A stretch of DNA of 64,000 bases from Defluviicoccus sp046348835 (GCA_046348835.1 JAXMDM010000002.1:620001-684000); one strand, 5' to 3'; shown: positions 17,020 through 26,165, counted from the stretch's first letter. The notes: generated by a model from the sequence alone, not told the origin. Numbers and translations: made by a program.

Positions 17020-17157
17020 TGCGGGCCCCTCCCTCTCCCGCGTGCGGGAGAGGGTCTGGGTACGGATGCGCGGCTCCCTCTCCCGCGAGCGGGAGAGGGC
17101 AGGGGTGAGGGTGGCGAGAGGGGTGGGGGAGGCCGCGCGGCTCGCTGCGGGAGAGGG
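17012..17157. repeat. Palindromic repeats downstream of the DUF559 gene
   Basis: Two perfect palindromes at 17031-17054 and 17076-17099 have arms CCCTCTCCCGC and GCGGGAGAGGG. A truncated half copy lies at 17144-17157, and a minor palindrome CCCGC-TAAT-GCGGG at 17012-17025 contains the DUF559 stop codon. They are the same family as the copies at 16546-16615. Confidence 0.85.
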
Positions 17158-17319
17158 TTTTTGATAAAAAAAGGTAAAAATTTTCCATTAATAAATAAAA
17201 TAGGTAATAAATATATGTATGCAATAAGTATTTAAATAAATATTTTGATCATTGGGTAAGAACAATGTAGTGTTTGTTAATCCCGACGTCGGGACCGGTT
17301 CAAACCCAAGGAGGAAGAA
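17158..17319 (+). promoter_or_regulatory. AT-rich leader and probable promoter region of the major pilin gene
   Basis: This is a sharply AT-rich stretch of about 110 bases inside a GC-rich locus, ending in a perfect ribosome-binding site AAGGAGGAAGAA directly before the pilin ATG. I could not identify a unique -35/-10 pair. The base composition and the strong ribosome site suggest high expression of the pilin. Confidence 0.5.
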
Positions 17320-17496
17320 ATGGAGTTCGTTACCAAGTTGTTCAAGGACGAGTCCGGCGCCACCGCCATCGAGTATGGCCTGATTGCCGCCTTGATCGCC
17401 GCTGTCATCGTCGGCTCGGTGACTGCCCTCGGGAACTCGATCAAGGGTACGTTTACCAACGTTGCAAGCGAAGTCGCGAAGGGCGCTGGCGGCTAA
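17320..17496 (+). CDS. Flp family type IVb pilin (second, probably major copy)
   Basis: This is a 58-residue pilin precursor with leader MEFVTKLFKDESG, then ATAIEYGLIAALIAAVIVGSVTALG, the canonical Flp motif with Glu-Tyr, and a short C-terminal tail TFTNVASEVAKGAGG. Cleavage by the CpaA peptidase is expected after the glycine before ATAIEY. The ribosome-binding site is near consensus, and an AT-rich leader lies upstream. A strong hairpin follows at 17597-17618 before cpaA. Position and signals suggest this is the highly expressed structural subunit of the adhesive pilus. Confidence 0.92.
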   Translation: MEFVTKLFKDESGATAIEYGLIAALIAAVIVGSVTALGNSIKGTFTNVASEVAKGAGG

Positions 17497-17596
17497 GCCC
17501 TAATCTCAGCCTGCAACTGGACCGATCAGACGACCTCGGCCAGGAGTTTGTGGGTAACAAGCTTCCTTTTGGGTCGACCTCGGGTGAACCGAGAAA

Positions 17597-17618
17597 GGCG
17601 GCTGCGGATGCAGCCGCC
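17597..17618 (+). terminator. Hairpin between pilin and cpaA, possible attenuator
   Basis: A perfect 9-bp stem, GGCGGCTGC with GCAGCCGCC, has loop GGAT and no following T run. It could act as a partial terminator, or stabilise the pilin transcript relative to the downstream assembly genes. This arrangement is common in pilus operons. Confidence 0.5.
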
Positions 17619-17692
17619 TCGACCCGCAACAGCAAACCCCTCAACCCGTTCCGCACATTAATCCGGCTTTAAGACAACGGCGCTAAAACGGG

Positions 17693-18229
17693 ATGTCCAA
17701 AAGCATCAAGGACAGCGCCGTGGCCTTCCCCAGCCTCCTTCATCTCTTCGTCGATTTCGCCTTCTTTGCGCTTCTCGGCGCCGCCGCGGTGATCGACGTT
17801 AGGACGCTGCGGATCCCGAACGAAATCTGCTTGTCCATCCTCATCCTCTATCCCGCCCACGTGCTGACCGGTGGTGGCGCCATCACCTGGCTGCCGGCCG
17901 GTCTGGCGCTCGCCGTCTTCGTCGCCGGTTTCGTCCCGTTCGGCCTTCGCTGGATGGGGGGCGGCGACGTCAAGCTGATGGCGGTGGTGGCCCTGTGGGC
18001 CGGACCGCCGCTGATCGTCGACTTCCTCGTGCTGACGGCGCTCGTCGGTGGCGTCTTCGCCGTCGCCATGCTGGCGCCCAGCCGGTTCGTCCTCGCTACC
18101 GCCCTCGACGCGGTGGGGGCCGACCGGCTCCGCGACGCGGTTCTCGGACGATCCATCCCCTATGCCGTCGCCATCGCCATCGGTGCCGCCGGCAGTCTCG
18201 GCCCCGCACTCCTGCACGGGGTCGGCTGA
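17693..18229 (+). CDS. cpaA: Prepilin peptidase, A24 family (CpaA/TadV)
   Basis: This is a 178-residue polytopic inner-membrane aspartic peptidase that removes the leader from Flp prepilins and TadE-like pseudopilins. The two catalytic aspartates are visible in AAVIDVRTLRIPN and in the GxGD-type motif GGGDVKLM. It is the short form, without the methylase domain, as is usual for CpaA/TadV. It begins the cpaABCDEF-tadBC run. Confidence 0.92.
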   Translation: MSKSIKDSAVAFPSLLHLFVDFAFFALLGAAAVIDVRTLRIPNEICLSILILYPAHVLTGGGAITWLPAGLALAVFVAGFVPFGLRWMGGGDVKLMAVVALWAGPPLIVDFLVLTALVGGVFAVAMLAPSRFVLATALDAVGADRLRDAVLGRSIPYAVAIAIGAAGSLGPALLHGVG

Positions 18230-18241
18230 GCGAGGAATGCC

Positions 18242-19147
18242 ATGATCAACCCGAAAGGCGTAATCCTTCTCCTCGTCGCCCTCGGCTGTGCCGGCGGCAC
18301 CGCCTGGTTCGTCGACGGCCTGGTCGGTGGCAGACCGGCGACGCCGGCCGCGGCCGCCCTGCCGCCGCCGCCGGCGGAGGAGACGCGCATCCTCGTCGCC
18401 AAGAAGGAGCTGGCCACCGGCACCTTCCTCAAGTCCGGCGACCTCGACTGGCAGGTCTGGCCGGAGGCCGGCCTCAACGACGGCTACGTTCGCGAGAATC
18501 CAAATGCCCTCAAGGAGTTCGAGGGGGCGGTGGTGCGCACGCGGCTGACCCGGGGGGAGCCGATCACCAAGGCGCGGGTGGTGCATCCGGGCGAGAAGGG
18601 CTTCCTCGCCGCCGTCCTCGATCCCGGCAAGCGGGCGGTGGCGGTCCCGGTCGACGGCGCCACCGGCGTCGGCGGCTTTGTGCTGCCCGGCGACGAGGTG
18701 GACGTGATCCTGACCATCCAGCGCGAACAAGCGGGCGAGGGGGGCGCGGAAAAGCGCGCCTTCGCCGAGACGCTGCTCACCCAGGTGCGGGTGCTGGCCA
18801 TCGACCAGACCGCCGATAATACCGGCGGCCAGGCCAAGGTGGGGAAGACGGCGACCCTGGAAGTAACACCCAAGCAGGCGGAGAAGCTCGCCCTCGGCCT
18901 CGAACTGGGCGACCTCGGCCTCAGCCTGCGCAGCCTCCAGCGCAACGAGGTGGACGGCCCGCGCCTCGACACCCTGGCCGCGGACAAGGCGGCGGCGAAG
19001 GCCGCGCCGGCCGACAAGAGCTACACCCGTGACACCGACGTCATGTCGATGATCGGCGATCCCTGGGGCCTCGAGCCGCCGTCGTCGGTCCGCCGCAAGG
19101 TCACCGTGCTGCGCGGCAGCGAAGACGCCAAAGACATCAAGTATTGA
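18242..19147 (+). CDS. cpaB: Flp pilus assembly protein CpaB (RcpC)
   Basis: This is a 301-residue periplasmic protein with one N-terminal membrane helix. A SAF / antifreeze-like domain follows (RILVAKKELATGTFLKSGDLDWQVWP; RGEPITKARVVHPGEKGFLAAVLDPGKRAVAVPVD) and the RcpC domain (GFVLPGDEVDVILTIQ; LLTQVRVLAIDQTA). It stabilises the outer-membrane secretin of the tad machine. GAGGAA lies just upstream of the ATG, 12 bases after cpaA. Its stop lies 20 bases before my chosen cpaC start. Confidence 0.93.
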   Translation: MINPKGVILLLVALGCAGGTAWFVDGLVGGRPATPAAAALPPPPAEETRILVAKKELATGTFLKSGDLDWQVWPEAGLNDGYVRENPNALKEFEGAVVRTRLTRGEPITKARVVHPGEKGFLAAVLDPGKRAVAVPVDGATGVGGFVLPGDEVDVILTIQREQAGEGGAEKRAFAETLLTQVRVLAIDQTADNTGGQAKVGKTATLEVTPKQAEKLALGLELGDLGLSLRSLQRNEVDGPRLDTLAADKAAAKAAPADKSYTRDTDVMSMIGDPWGLEPPSSVRRKVTVLRGSEDAKDIKY

Positions 19148-19167
19148 GCGTGAGGAGCCGGACGACG

Positions 19168-20577
19168 ATGCCGTACATTCCCTCGTTCGCGCCCACCTTG
19201 CGCACCGCCGCCGCAGTCGGTGCGCTGGTCCTGGCCCTGGTCGCGGCTCCGGCCGACACCCCGGTGCAGGCGGCGCAGGTCATGAGCACCGGCGGCAAGT
19301 CGGTGACCGTCGAGGCGAAGAAGGGCAGTCTCGTCCGCCTCAACCAACCGGCGGCCACGGTGTTTATCGCCGATCCCGAGGTCTGCGACGTCCAGGTCAA
19401 GTCACCGAAGCTCATCTATCTGATGGGCAAGAAGCCGGGCCAGACCACCCTGATCGCCGTCGACGAGAACGAAAACATCCTCGCCAACATGGACGTGACG
19501 GTCACCCAGGATCTCGGCCGGCTGAACCAGGCGATCAATGCCCTCTATCCCGATGCCGGGATCAGCGTCTCCAGCGTCGAGCAGTCGGTGGTCATCGACG
19601 GTGTCGTCGGTTCGCCGACGGTGTCGGAGGACGTCCGCAAGCTGGCATCGCAGTTCGTCGGCAAGGAAACAGACATCATCAATCGACTGGGCGTCGATGC
19701 GCCGACCCAGATCAACCTGCGCGTCCGCTTCGCCGAGATCAGCCGGGACACCGAGAAGGCCCTCGGCATCAACTGGAACATCATCAACACCGCCGGCAAG
19801 ACCGGCATCGCCTTCTCCACCTTCAATCCCTTGGCGATCGCCGGCGTCCTCAGCGACACCCTCGGCATCCACACCAGCGTCGGCAAGACCGACATCAACA
19901 TCCTGCTCGATATTCTCGATCAGGAGGGCCTGGCGAGCGTCCTCGCCGAGCCCAATCTGACCGCGCTCTCCGGCGAGACCGCAAGCTTCCTCGCCGGTGG
20001 CGAGTTCCCGATCCTGGTGCCCCAGGGCGACAACCAGGTCACCATCGAGTTCAAGAAGTTCGGCGTCTCGTTGGCGTTCACCCCGACCATCCTCCAGGCC
20101 GACCGCATCAACCTGCACGTGCGGCCGGAGGTCAGCCAGCTCTCGGAGGAGGGCGCCATCGATGTGCCCTTCGTCGGCGGCACCTTGAAGGTGCCGGCGC
20201 TCAGGACGCGGCGGGCGGAGACGACGATCGAGCTCGGCAGCGGCCAGAGCTTCGCCATCGCCGGCCTGCTGTCCAACGACTCCGTCCACGACTTCAAGAC
20301 GCTGCCGGGGTTGGGCGACATCCCGGTGCTGGGCCGGCTGTTCCAGTCCGACAATTTCCGCCGCAAGGAATCCGAGCTCGTCATCATCGTCACCCCCTAC
20401 ATCGTCCGCCCCTCGTCCGGCATGCCGGCGGCGCCGACCGATGGTTTCGCCCCGCCTACCGATCTGGACCGGGTCTTCCCCAGCGGCACCTGGAAGCGGC
20501 AGCCGCAGGGCCAGCCCTCGCAGGTGGGACCCGACGGCACCCGGGTCTTCGGACCCGCCGGCTTCGCCCTCGAATAG
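19168..20577 (+). CDS. cpaC: Tad pilus secretin CpaC (RcpA)
   Basis: This outer-membrane secretin forms the pilus export channel. It has a signal peptide (residues 1-35) and an N-terminal BON/N-domain part (VTVEAKKGSLVRLNQPAATVFIADPEVCDVQV; KKPGQTTLIAVDENENIL). The C-terminal secretin domain has EPNLTALSGETASFLAGGEFPI, VRPEVSQLSEEGAI and LPGLGDIPVLGRLFQSDNF. I prefer the ATG at 19168, with GAGGAG upstream, over a TTG at 19144 that overlaps the cpaB stop. The length of about 469 residues is normal. Confidence 0.93.
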   Translation: MPYIPSFAPTLRTAAAVGALVLALVAAPADTPVQAAQVMSTGGKSVTVEAKKGSLVRLNQPAATVFIADPEVCDVQVKSPKLIYLMGKKPGQTTLIAVDENENILANMDVTVTQDLGRLNQAINALYPDAGISVSSVEQSVVIDGVVGSPTVSEDVRKLASQFVGKETDIINRLGVDAPTQINLRVRFAEISRDTEKALGINWNIINTAGKTGIAFSTFNPLAIAGVLSDTLGIHTSVGKTDINILLDILDQEGLASVLAEPNLTALSGETASFLAGGEFPILVPQGDNQVTIEFKKFGVSLAFTPTILQADRINLHVRPEVSQLSEEGAIDVPFVGGTLKVPALRTRRAETTIELGSGQSFAIAGLLSNDSVHDFKTLPGLGDIPVLGRLFQSDNFRRKESELVIIVTPYIVRPSSGMPAAPTDGFAPPTDLDRVFPSGTWKRQPQGQPSQVGPDGTRVFGPAGFALE

Positions 20578-20588
20578 GGAGATCTCCC

Positions 20589-21308
20589 ATGAGCCCAGTT
20601 CGTCGTCCCGCCATCGGCGCCGTGTCGCGCTTGCTGACCCTTCTGGTCGTGCCGGTGCTGATCGCCGCCTGCGCCAGCGGCTACCAGTACCGGGAGCCCA
20701 AGGTAACCGTCGTCGACAGCCGCGAGGACGTCGCCTTCGTCCCCGGCAGCGCTACCCTGCCTGCGAGTGCGGCGGCCCAGCTTCAGGACTTCCTCCTCTC
20801 GGTCAAGCCGGCGGACGGGGGCGAACTGCGGGTCTTCGTCGTCGGTGCCGCCACCGTGGTCGGCGCCCCCGAACGGACGGCGCAGTTGATCGACCGGCGC
20901 AACCAGGCAGTCGCCGACGTGCTCACCGCCAACGGCATCGTCGCCGAGCCGCTTCCCGCCGACGCCATCGGCCGCTCGGTTGCGCCGGATACGGTCGCGG
21001 TCATCGCCCGTCACACCGTGGTCACACTGCCCGCCTGCCCGGACTGGAGCGGCTGGCCCAACTACTCCACCTTCCACAATCTGCCCTACAGCAACTGGAG
21101 CTGCGCCACCGCGGTCAACTTCGGGATGATGGTGGCCGACCCCAGCGATCTGGCCCGCGGGCGGGTTCCGGGCGATGCCGACGGCACGGTGATGGCGCGC
21201 TCGATCGAGAACTACCGCAAGGGCAAGACCAAACCGATCATGCGCGACGTCTCCACCGCCGACACCTACTCGGCCGGCGGCGGCGACGAAAGCGGCTCCT
21301 CCAACTAG
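20589..21308 (+). CDS. cpaD: Pilus assembly lipoprotein CpaD
   Basis: This is a 239-residue lipoprotein. The signal peptide ends in the lipobox LIAAC, and the mature part begins with a short linker and a CpaD domain whose second half contains CPDWSGWPNYSTFHNLPYSNWSCATAVNFGMMVADPSDL. It is thought to act as a pilotin or partner of the secretin at the outer membrane. GGGAGA precedes the ATG. It lies 11 bases after cpaC. Confidence 0.92.
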   Translation: MSPVRRPAIGAVSRLLTLLVVPVLIAACASGYQYREPKVTVVDSREDVAFVPGSATLPASAAAQLQDFLLSVKPADGGELRVFVVGAATVVGAPERTAQLIDRRNQAVADVLTANGIVAEPLPADAIGRSVAPDTVAVIARHTVVTLPACPDWSGWPNYSTFHNLPYSNWSCATAVNFGMMVADPSDLARGRVPGDADGTVMARSIENYRKGKTKPIMRDVSTADTYSAGGGDESGSSN

Positions 21309-21318
21309 GACGACAGCC

Positions 21319-22527
21319 ATGCCGGCCAGACCCGCTTCCAAGCCCGCATCCGGGAAAGCCAAGCCGCTTGCCTGCTTCATCACCGACGAGGTGACGGTCG
21401 CGGCGGCCAAACAGGCGGTGGGCGAACTCGGCGCCGATGGCGCCCTCGTCGTCCAGGGCGGGATCGCCGAGGCCCACAAGCGCCTCAGCAAGATGGCGAC
21501 CCCGAATGTCCTCCTCGTCGACCTGTCGGGGACCGGAGACCCCGTCGACGGCCTGGCATCGCTGGCCGATGTCTGCGACGAAGGAACCGTCGTCCTCACC
21601 ATCGGCGACGTCAATGACATCGCCGTCTACCGCAACCTGATCGGGCTCGGCATCCGCGACTACCTGGTCAAGCCCATATCGACCGACGACCTCAAGGCCG
21701 CCATTGCCCGCGCCCTCAACGGCGATGTCGATCCCAAGGCGGCGAACCTGGGCCGGTTGATCGGCGTGGTCGGCGCCCACGGCGGGGTCGGCGCCACGTC
21801 GGTGGCGGTGAACATCGCCTGGCTGATCGCCCAGGAGATGAAGCGCAAGGTGGCGCTGGTCGACCTCGACATCTTTTTCGGCACCTGCGGGCTCGCCCTC
21901 GACCTGGATGTCGGCCGCGGCTTCCGCGAGGCGCTGGAGAACCCGTCCCGGATCGACGGTCTGTTCATCGAGCGGGCGATGGCGCGGGAGGGGGACAACC
22001 TCTTCGTGCTGTCCACCGAAGAGCCGCTCGACCATTACGCCACCCTCGACCCCGGCGCGGTGGAACTGCTGGTGGAACACCTGCGCCACGACTTCCCCTA
22101 CGTGGTCGTCGATCTGCCCCGTTTCGCCGCGCGGACCCAGCTGTTCATGCTGGCACCGCCGTCGTCCCTGGTCGTCGTGTCCGACCCCACCCTGGCCGGG
22201 ATGCGCGACACCAGCCGGCTGGTGGAATTGGGAAAGAAATCGGCGGCCAACACCGACCTCTCGGTGGTCCTCAACCGGGTGGGGGTGAGCAAGGCGGGCG
22301 AGCTCTCCCGCGCCGACTTCGAGAAGGGGTGCGAGTGCAAGGTGGCGATGAGCATCCCCTTCGATCCCGCCCCCTTTGCCGCCGCCGCCGGAGCCGGCAA
22401 GGCCGCCGCCGCCACCGCGGGTCGCGCCAAAGCGATCAAGGCCCTGCGCGAGCTGACCCAGGTCGTGGCGGGCCAGGTGCGGAAGGACGACAGGGCCTCG
22501 GTATTGAGCCGGTTTCTGAAGAGATAG
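21319..22527 (+). CDS. cpaE: Tad pilus localisation ATPase CpaE
   Basis: This 402-residue protein has an N-terminal receiver-like domain (about residues 12-130, with LLVDLSG at the phosphoacceptor position and YLVKPIS), followed by a MinD/ParA-like ATPase domain. The deviant Walker A is GAHGGVGATSVAVNIAW, near residue 150, followed by ALVDLDIFFGTCGLALDLDVGRG. CpaE positions the tad machine at the cell pole. In the usual ParA motif a lysine follows the first GG. Here that site reads GGVGATS, as in other CpaE proteins. Confidence 0.93.
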   Translation: MPARPASKPASGKAKPLACFITDEVTVAAAKQAVGELGADGALVVQGGIAEAHKRLSKMATPNVLLVDLSGTGDPVDGLASLADVCDEGTVVLTIGDVNDIAVYRNLIGLGIRDYLVKPISTDDLKAAIARALNGDVDPKAANLGRLIGVVGAHGGVGATSVAVNIAWLIAQEMKRKVALVDLDIFFGTCGLALDLDVGRGFREALENPSRIDGLFIERAMAREGDNLFVLSTEEPLDHYATLDPGAVELLVEHLRHDFPYVVVDLPRFAARTQLFMLAPPSSLVVVSDPTLAGMRDTSRLVELGKKSAANTDLSVVLNRVGVSKAGELSRADFEKGCECKVAMSIPFDPAPFAAAAGAGKAAAATAGRAKAIKALRELTQVVAGQVRKDDRASVLSRFLKR

Positions 22528-22531
22528 GACG

Positions 22532-24214
22532 ATGCAGTTCGGGCGCAGACAGGGGGGAGCGGCACCGCTGCCGCAGCCCAAGACACCGCAGTCGCCGGCG
22601 GGGGACGAGCCGCCAACCGGGGAGGACGCACGGCCGCGCCCTGCCGCCGCGGCGGGAGCCGACGACGATCTCCTCCAGCCGCTCGCCGATCGGCTGCTGC
22701 CGATTCTCCGCAAGGATCTGCCGGCGGGCGAAGCGATGCGCATCTCCCGGGGCAACCTGGCGAGCCGGATCGCCGGGGCCATCGACGAGCTGTGCAAGGG
22801 AGACGGGCGCGCGCTCGCCGATCACGACCGACGCCGCCTGGTGACGGTGGTCCTGAACCGCGTCCTCGCCGAGGCCAAGCGCCACGTCCAGGGCGAGGCG
22901 GCGGTCGACGCGGTGGCCAAGGTACAGGGCCAGGCGTCCATCGTCGAGACCACCAAGCTGCGCATCCAGCCGAACCTGCTCGAACGGATCGATGTGTCGA
23001 AGGCGGTGACCCTGCCGCCCGAAGAGCTGGCCAAACAGATCTCCGAAATCGTCGGCGAGATCCTGGGCGAGGAGAAGATCCAGCTCAACCAGGCCGAACA
23101 GCGCGACCTGGTGACCATGCTGCTCAACGACATGCTCGGCCTTGGCCCGCTCGAGGTATTGCTGGCCGAGGAAGCGGTCACCGACATCATGGTCAACGGG
23201 CCGAAGCAGGTCTACGTGGAACGCAAGGGCAAGCTCGAGCTCACCCACATCCAGTTCCGCGACGACGCCCACGTGATGGGGATCGCCACCCGCATCGTCA
23301 CCCGGGTCGGCCGCCGGGTGGACGAGACGACGCCGCTCTGCGATGCGCGCCTCCAGGACGGTTCGCGCGTCAACATCATCATCCCGCCGCTTGCCATCGA
23401 CGGCCCGTCCATCTCCATCCGCAAATTCGCCAAGCAGAAGATCACCCTCGACATCATGGAGCGCCAGGGCAACCTGTCGCCGCAGATGGCGACGGTGCTT
23501 CGCATCGCGTCCCGTGCGCGGCTCAACGTCATCGTTTCCGGCGGGACCGGCTCCGGCAAGACGACCCTGCTCAACGCGCTCTCACGGATGATCGACAACG
23601 GCGAGCGCATCGTCACCATCGAGGATGCGGCGGAGCTGCAGTTGCAGCAGCCGCATGTGGTCCGCCTGGAGACCCGTCCGCCCAACCTGGAGGGTCAGGG
23701 CGAGATCACCCAGCGCGAGCTGGTCAAGAACGCGCTGCGGATGCGGCCCGACCGCATCATCCTTGGCGAGATTCGGGCCGGCGAGGCGCTCGATATGCTG
23801 CAGGCAATGAACACCGGCCATGACGGCTCCATGGGCACCATCCACGCCAACCGCCCGCGCGAGGCGCTGACCCGGCTCGAGAACATGGTGGCGATGACCG
23901 GCGTCAAGCTGCCCAACGATGCGGTGCGGGCGCAGATCGCCGGCGCCGTCAACATGATCGTGCAAATCGCCCGCATGCGCGACGGCGTCCGTCGGATCAC
24001 CCACATCACCGAGGTCGTCGGCATGGAAGGCGACGTCATCACCACCCAGGACCTGTTCACCTTCGAGTTTCGCGGCGAGGACGGCGACGGCCGCCTGATC
24101 GGCGCCTTCAAGTGTTCGGGGCTGCGCCCGTTCTTCACCCCGAGGGCGGAGTACTTCGGCTTGCACAAGATGCTGCTGGAGGCGATGTCGTCGGCGCCGG
24201 AGGTGATCCGGTGA
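22532..24214 (+). CDS. cpaF: Tad pilus assembly/retraction ATPase CpaF (TadA)
   Basis: This is a 560-residue hexameric secretion ATPase of the VirB11/GspE class that powers pilus extension and retraction. A variable N-terminal region (about 120 residues) is followed by LGPLEVLLAEEAVTDIMVNGPKQVYVER, the Walker A GGTGSGKTTLLNAL near residue 337, the Asp box RIVTIEDAAEL, and Walker B RIILGEIRAGEALDMLQAMNTGHDGS with HANRPREALTRLE. It starts four bases after cpaE. Its stop overlaps the tadB start. Confidence 0.95.
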   Translation: MQFGRRQGGAAPLPQPKTPQSPAGDEPPTGEDARPRPAAAAGADDDLLQPLADRLLPILRKDLPAGEAMRISRGNLASRIAGAIDELCKGDGRALADHDRRRLVTVVLNRVLAEAKRHVQGEAAVDAVAKVQGQASIVETTKLRIQPNLLERIDVSKAVTLPPEELAKQISEIVGEILGEEKIQLNQAEQRDLVTMLLNDMLGLGPLEVLLAEEAVTDIMVNGPKQVYVERKGKLELTHIQFRDDAHVMGIATRIVTRVGRRVDETTPLCDARLQDGSRVNIIIPPLAIDGPSISIRKFAKQKITLDIMERQGNLSPQMATVLRIASRARLNVIVSGGTGSGKTTLLNALSRMIDNGERIVTIEDAAELQLQQPHVVRLETRPPNLEGQGEITQRELVKNALRMRPDRIILGEIRAGEALDMLQAMNTGHDGSMGTIHANRPREALTRLENMVAMTGVKLPNDAVRAQIAGAVNMIVQIARMRDGVRRITHITEVVGMEGDVITTQDLFTFEFRGEDGDGRLIGAFKCSGLRPFFTPRAEYFGLHKMLLEAMSSAPEVIR

Positions 24215-25191
24215 TGCTGGTGGTGGTCGCCGTCGCCGCGTTCGTCGTCTTCGTCGCCGCCGGGTTCGCCTTCGGTCTCTTCGGCGACAGCCGCGCCGCC
24301 CTCAGCAAGCGGGCCCGCGGCCTGCGCCGGGGCGAGCGGCGCAGCCGCAAAGCCAAAACCGAGGCGAGCCAGTCGATCAGCGTGAAGAAGGCCTCCGGCG
24401 GGACTCTGCCGATCATTGAGACCTTCGCCAAACGGTTCCTGCCGAAACAGTCGGTTCTCCGCGACCGCCTCGCCCGCACCGGGCTGCAACTCTCCATCGG
24501 CGGCTATCTCTTGATGTCGATCGCCTGTGCGGTGATCGGCGGGGTGGGCGCCCTGATCGCCGGTCTGTCGCCGGCTCCGTCGGTCCCGGTCGGGCTGATC
24601 GCCGGGATCCTGCTGCCGCACATGGTCGTCGGTTTTCTGATCGGCCGCCGCCGGAAGAAATTCCTTGGCCTGTTCCCCGACGCTATCGATCTGATCGTTC
24701 GCGGGGTCAAGTCCGGCCTGCCGGTGACGGAATCCATGGCCGTGGTGGGACGGGAGCTGGAAGCACCCGTCGGCGAAGAGTTCCAGCGCATCAGCGATGG
24801 CATCCGCTTCGGTCAGCCGTTGGATGTGGTGCTGTGGGAGACGGCGCAGCGACTGGCGACGCCCGAATTCAACTTCTTCGTCATTACCATTTCGATCCAG
24901 CAGGAGACCGGCGGCAACCTCGCCGAAACCCTCGCCAACCTCTCCGACATCCTGCGCAAGCGCAAGCAAATGCGGCTGAAAATCAAGGCGCTGTCTTCGG
25001 AGGCGAAGGCGAGCGCGATGATCCTGGGGGCCCTGCCGCTGATCATGTTCGGTGTTCTCTACACCATGAACCCCGCCTACGAGACGGCGCTGCTGACCGA
25101 CCCGCGCGGTCACATGATGCTCGCCGGCGGCATCGGCTCGCTCCTCGTCGGCACCGTCGTCATGGCGAAAATGGTACGGTTCGAAATATGA
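24214..25191 (+). CDS. tadB: Tad pilus inner-membrane platform protein TadB
   Basis: This is a 325-residue polytopic protein with the type II secretion F domain (FPDAIDLIVRGVKSGLPVTESM, NFFVITISIQQETGGNLAETLANLSDILRKR). An N-terminal membrane helix, a central pair and a C-terminal helix are visible. It forms the membrane platform with TadC. The TGATG overlap with cpaF makes ATG 24214 the likely start. Its end overlaps the tadC start in the same way. Confidence 0.93.
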   Translation: MLVVVAVAAFVVFVAAGFAFGLFGDSRAALSKRARGLRRGERRSRKAKTEASQSISVKKASGGTLPIIETFAKRFLPKQSVLRDRLARTGLQLSIGGYLLMSIACAVIGGVGALIAGLSPAPSVPVGLIAGILLPHMVVGFLIGRRRKKFLGLFPDAIDLIVRGVKSGLPVTESMAVVGRELEAPVGEEFQRISDGIRFGQPLDVVLWETAQRLATPEFNFFVITISIQQETGGNLAETLANLSDILRKRKQMRLKIKALSSEAKASAMILGALPLIMFGVLYTMNPAYETALLTDPRGHMMLAGGIGSLLVGTVVMAKMVRFEI

Positions 25192-26165
25192 AACTCGCCG
25201 ACATGCTGCCGTTCGGGCTCGAGCCGGAGCAGGCGGTCACCGCGCTGGCGTCTTTGGTGGCGTTCGCCCTCGTCATCGTCGTCTGGAACACGCTTCTCGC
25301 CAAGGATCCCATGGACGGCCGGCTGAAGCGGATGGCGCGCCGCCGTCAGGAGCTGAGAGCGGGCTGGGTCAGGCCGAGGGGCCACAAGCTTCGCATGAAG
25401 TCGACGAAGACGGCGATGCGGACGCTCGTCCAGCACTTCAACCTGCTGCGCAGCAAGACCACCTCGAAGATGACCGACAAGCTGGCGCGCGCCGGCTGGC
25501 GGAGCCGCGACAGCGTGGTGGTCTACCTGTTCTGCAAGCTGTGCATGCCGTTCGTCTTCGGCATCGCGTCCTATGTCTGCTTCAACCTGTTGAAGCTGTT
25601 CGGCCTGCCGCCGGTCGCACAGACCCTGGCGCCGCTTGTCGGCGTGGCGATCGGCGCCTATGCGCCGGACATGTTCGTCAAGAACGCCATTCAAAAGCGG
25701 GAAAAGGCCCTGACCCAGGGGCTGCCCGACACCCTCGATCTGCTGGTGATCTGTGCCGAGGCCGGCCTCTCCCTCGACGCCGCGCTCACCCGTGTCGCCA
25801 ACGAGATGGCCCGGAGCTGCCCGGAGATCGCCGATGAGTTCGGGCTCGCCGCGGTGGAACTGGGTTTTCTTCCCGATCGCCGCAAGGCGCTGGAGAACCT
25901 GTCGCGGCGGGTGGAACTGGCGTCGATCCGGGGCATCGTCACCACCTTGCTGCAGACCGAGAAATACGGGACGCCGCTGGCCAATTCGCTGCGCGTCCTG
26001 TCGGCCGAGTTTCGCAACGAACGGATGATGAAGGCGGAGGAGAAGGCGGCGAGGCTGCCGGCAATCCTGACCGTGCCGATGATCATCTTCATCCTGCCGA
26101 CCTTGCTGATCGTGCTCATCGGCCCCGGCATCATGCGGGTCATGGACTCGATGGGCCGCATGTAG
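25188..26165 (+). CDS. tadC: Tad pilus inner-membrane platform protein TadC
   Basis: This is a 325-residue paralogue of TadB with a T2SF domain (LPDTLDLLVICAEAGLSLDAALTRVANEM, ASIRGIVTTLLQTEKYGTPLANSLRVLSAEFR) and membrane helices near residues 15-35, 120-150 and the C-terminus. The ATG overlaps the tadB stop codon (ATGA). It is the last gene of the cpaA-tadC run. No tadD TPR gene follows. Confidence 0.93.
   Translation: MKLADMLPFGLEPEQAVTALASLVAFALVIVVWNTLLAKDPMDGRLKRMARRRQELRAGWVRPRGHKLRMKSTKTAMRTLVQHFNLLRSKTTSKMTDKLARAGWRSRDSVVVYLFCKLCMPFVFGIASYVCFNLLKLFGLPPVAQTLAPLVGVAIGAYAPDMFVKNAIQKREKALTQGLPDTLDLLVICAEAGLSLDAALTRVANEMARSCPEIADEFGLAAVELGFLPDRRKALENLSRRVELASIRGIVTTLLQTEKYGTPLANSLRVLSAEFRNERMMKAEEKAARLPAILTVPMIIFILPTLLIVLIGPGIMRVMDSMGRM

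Noticed and set aside
20639..20670. Possible second signal peptide start for cpaD
   Set aside because: The lipobox LIAAC is at a normal distance from the upstream ATG at 20589, so no alternative start is needed.
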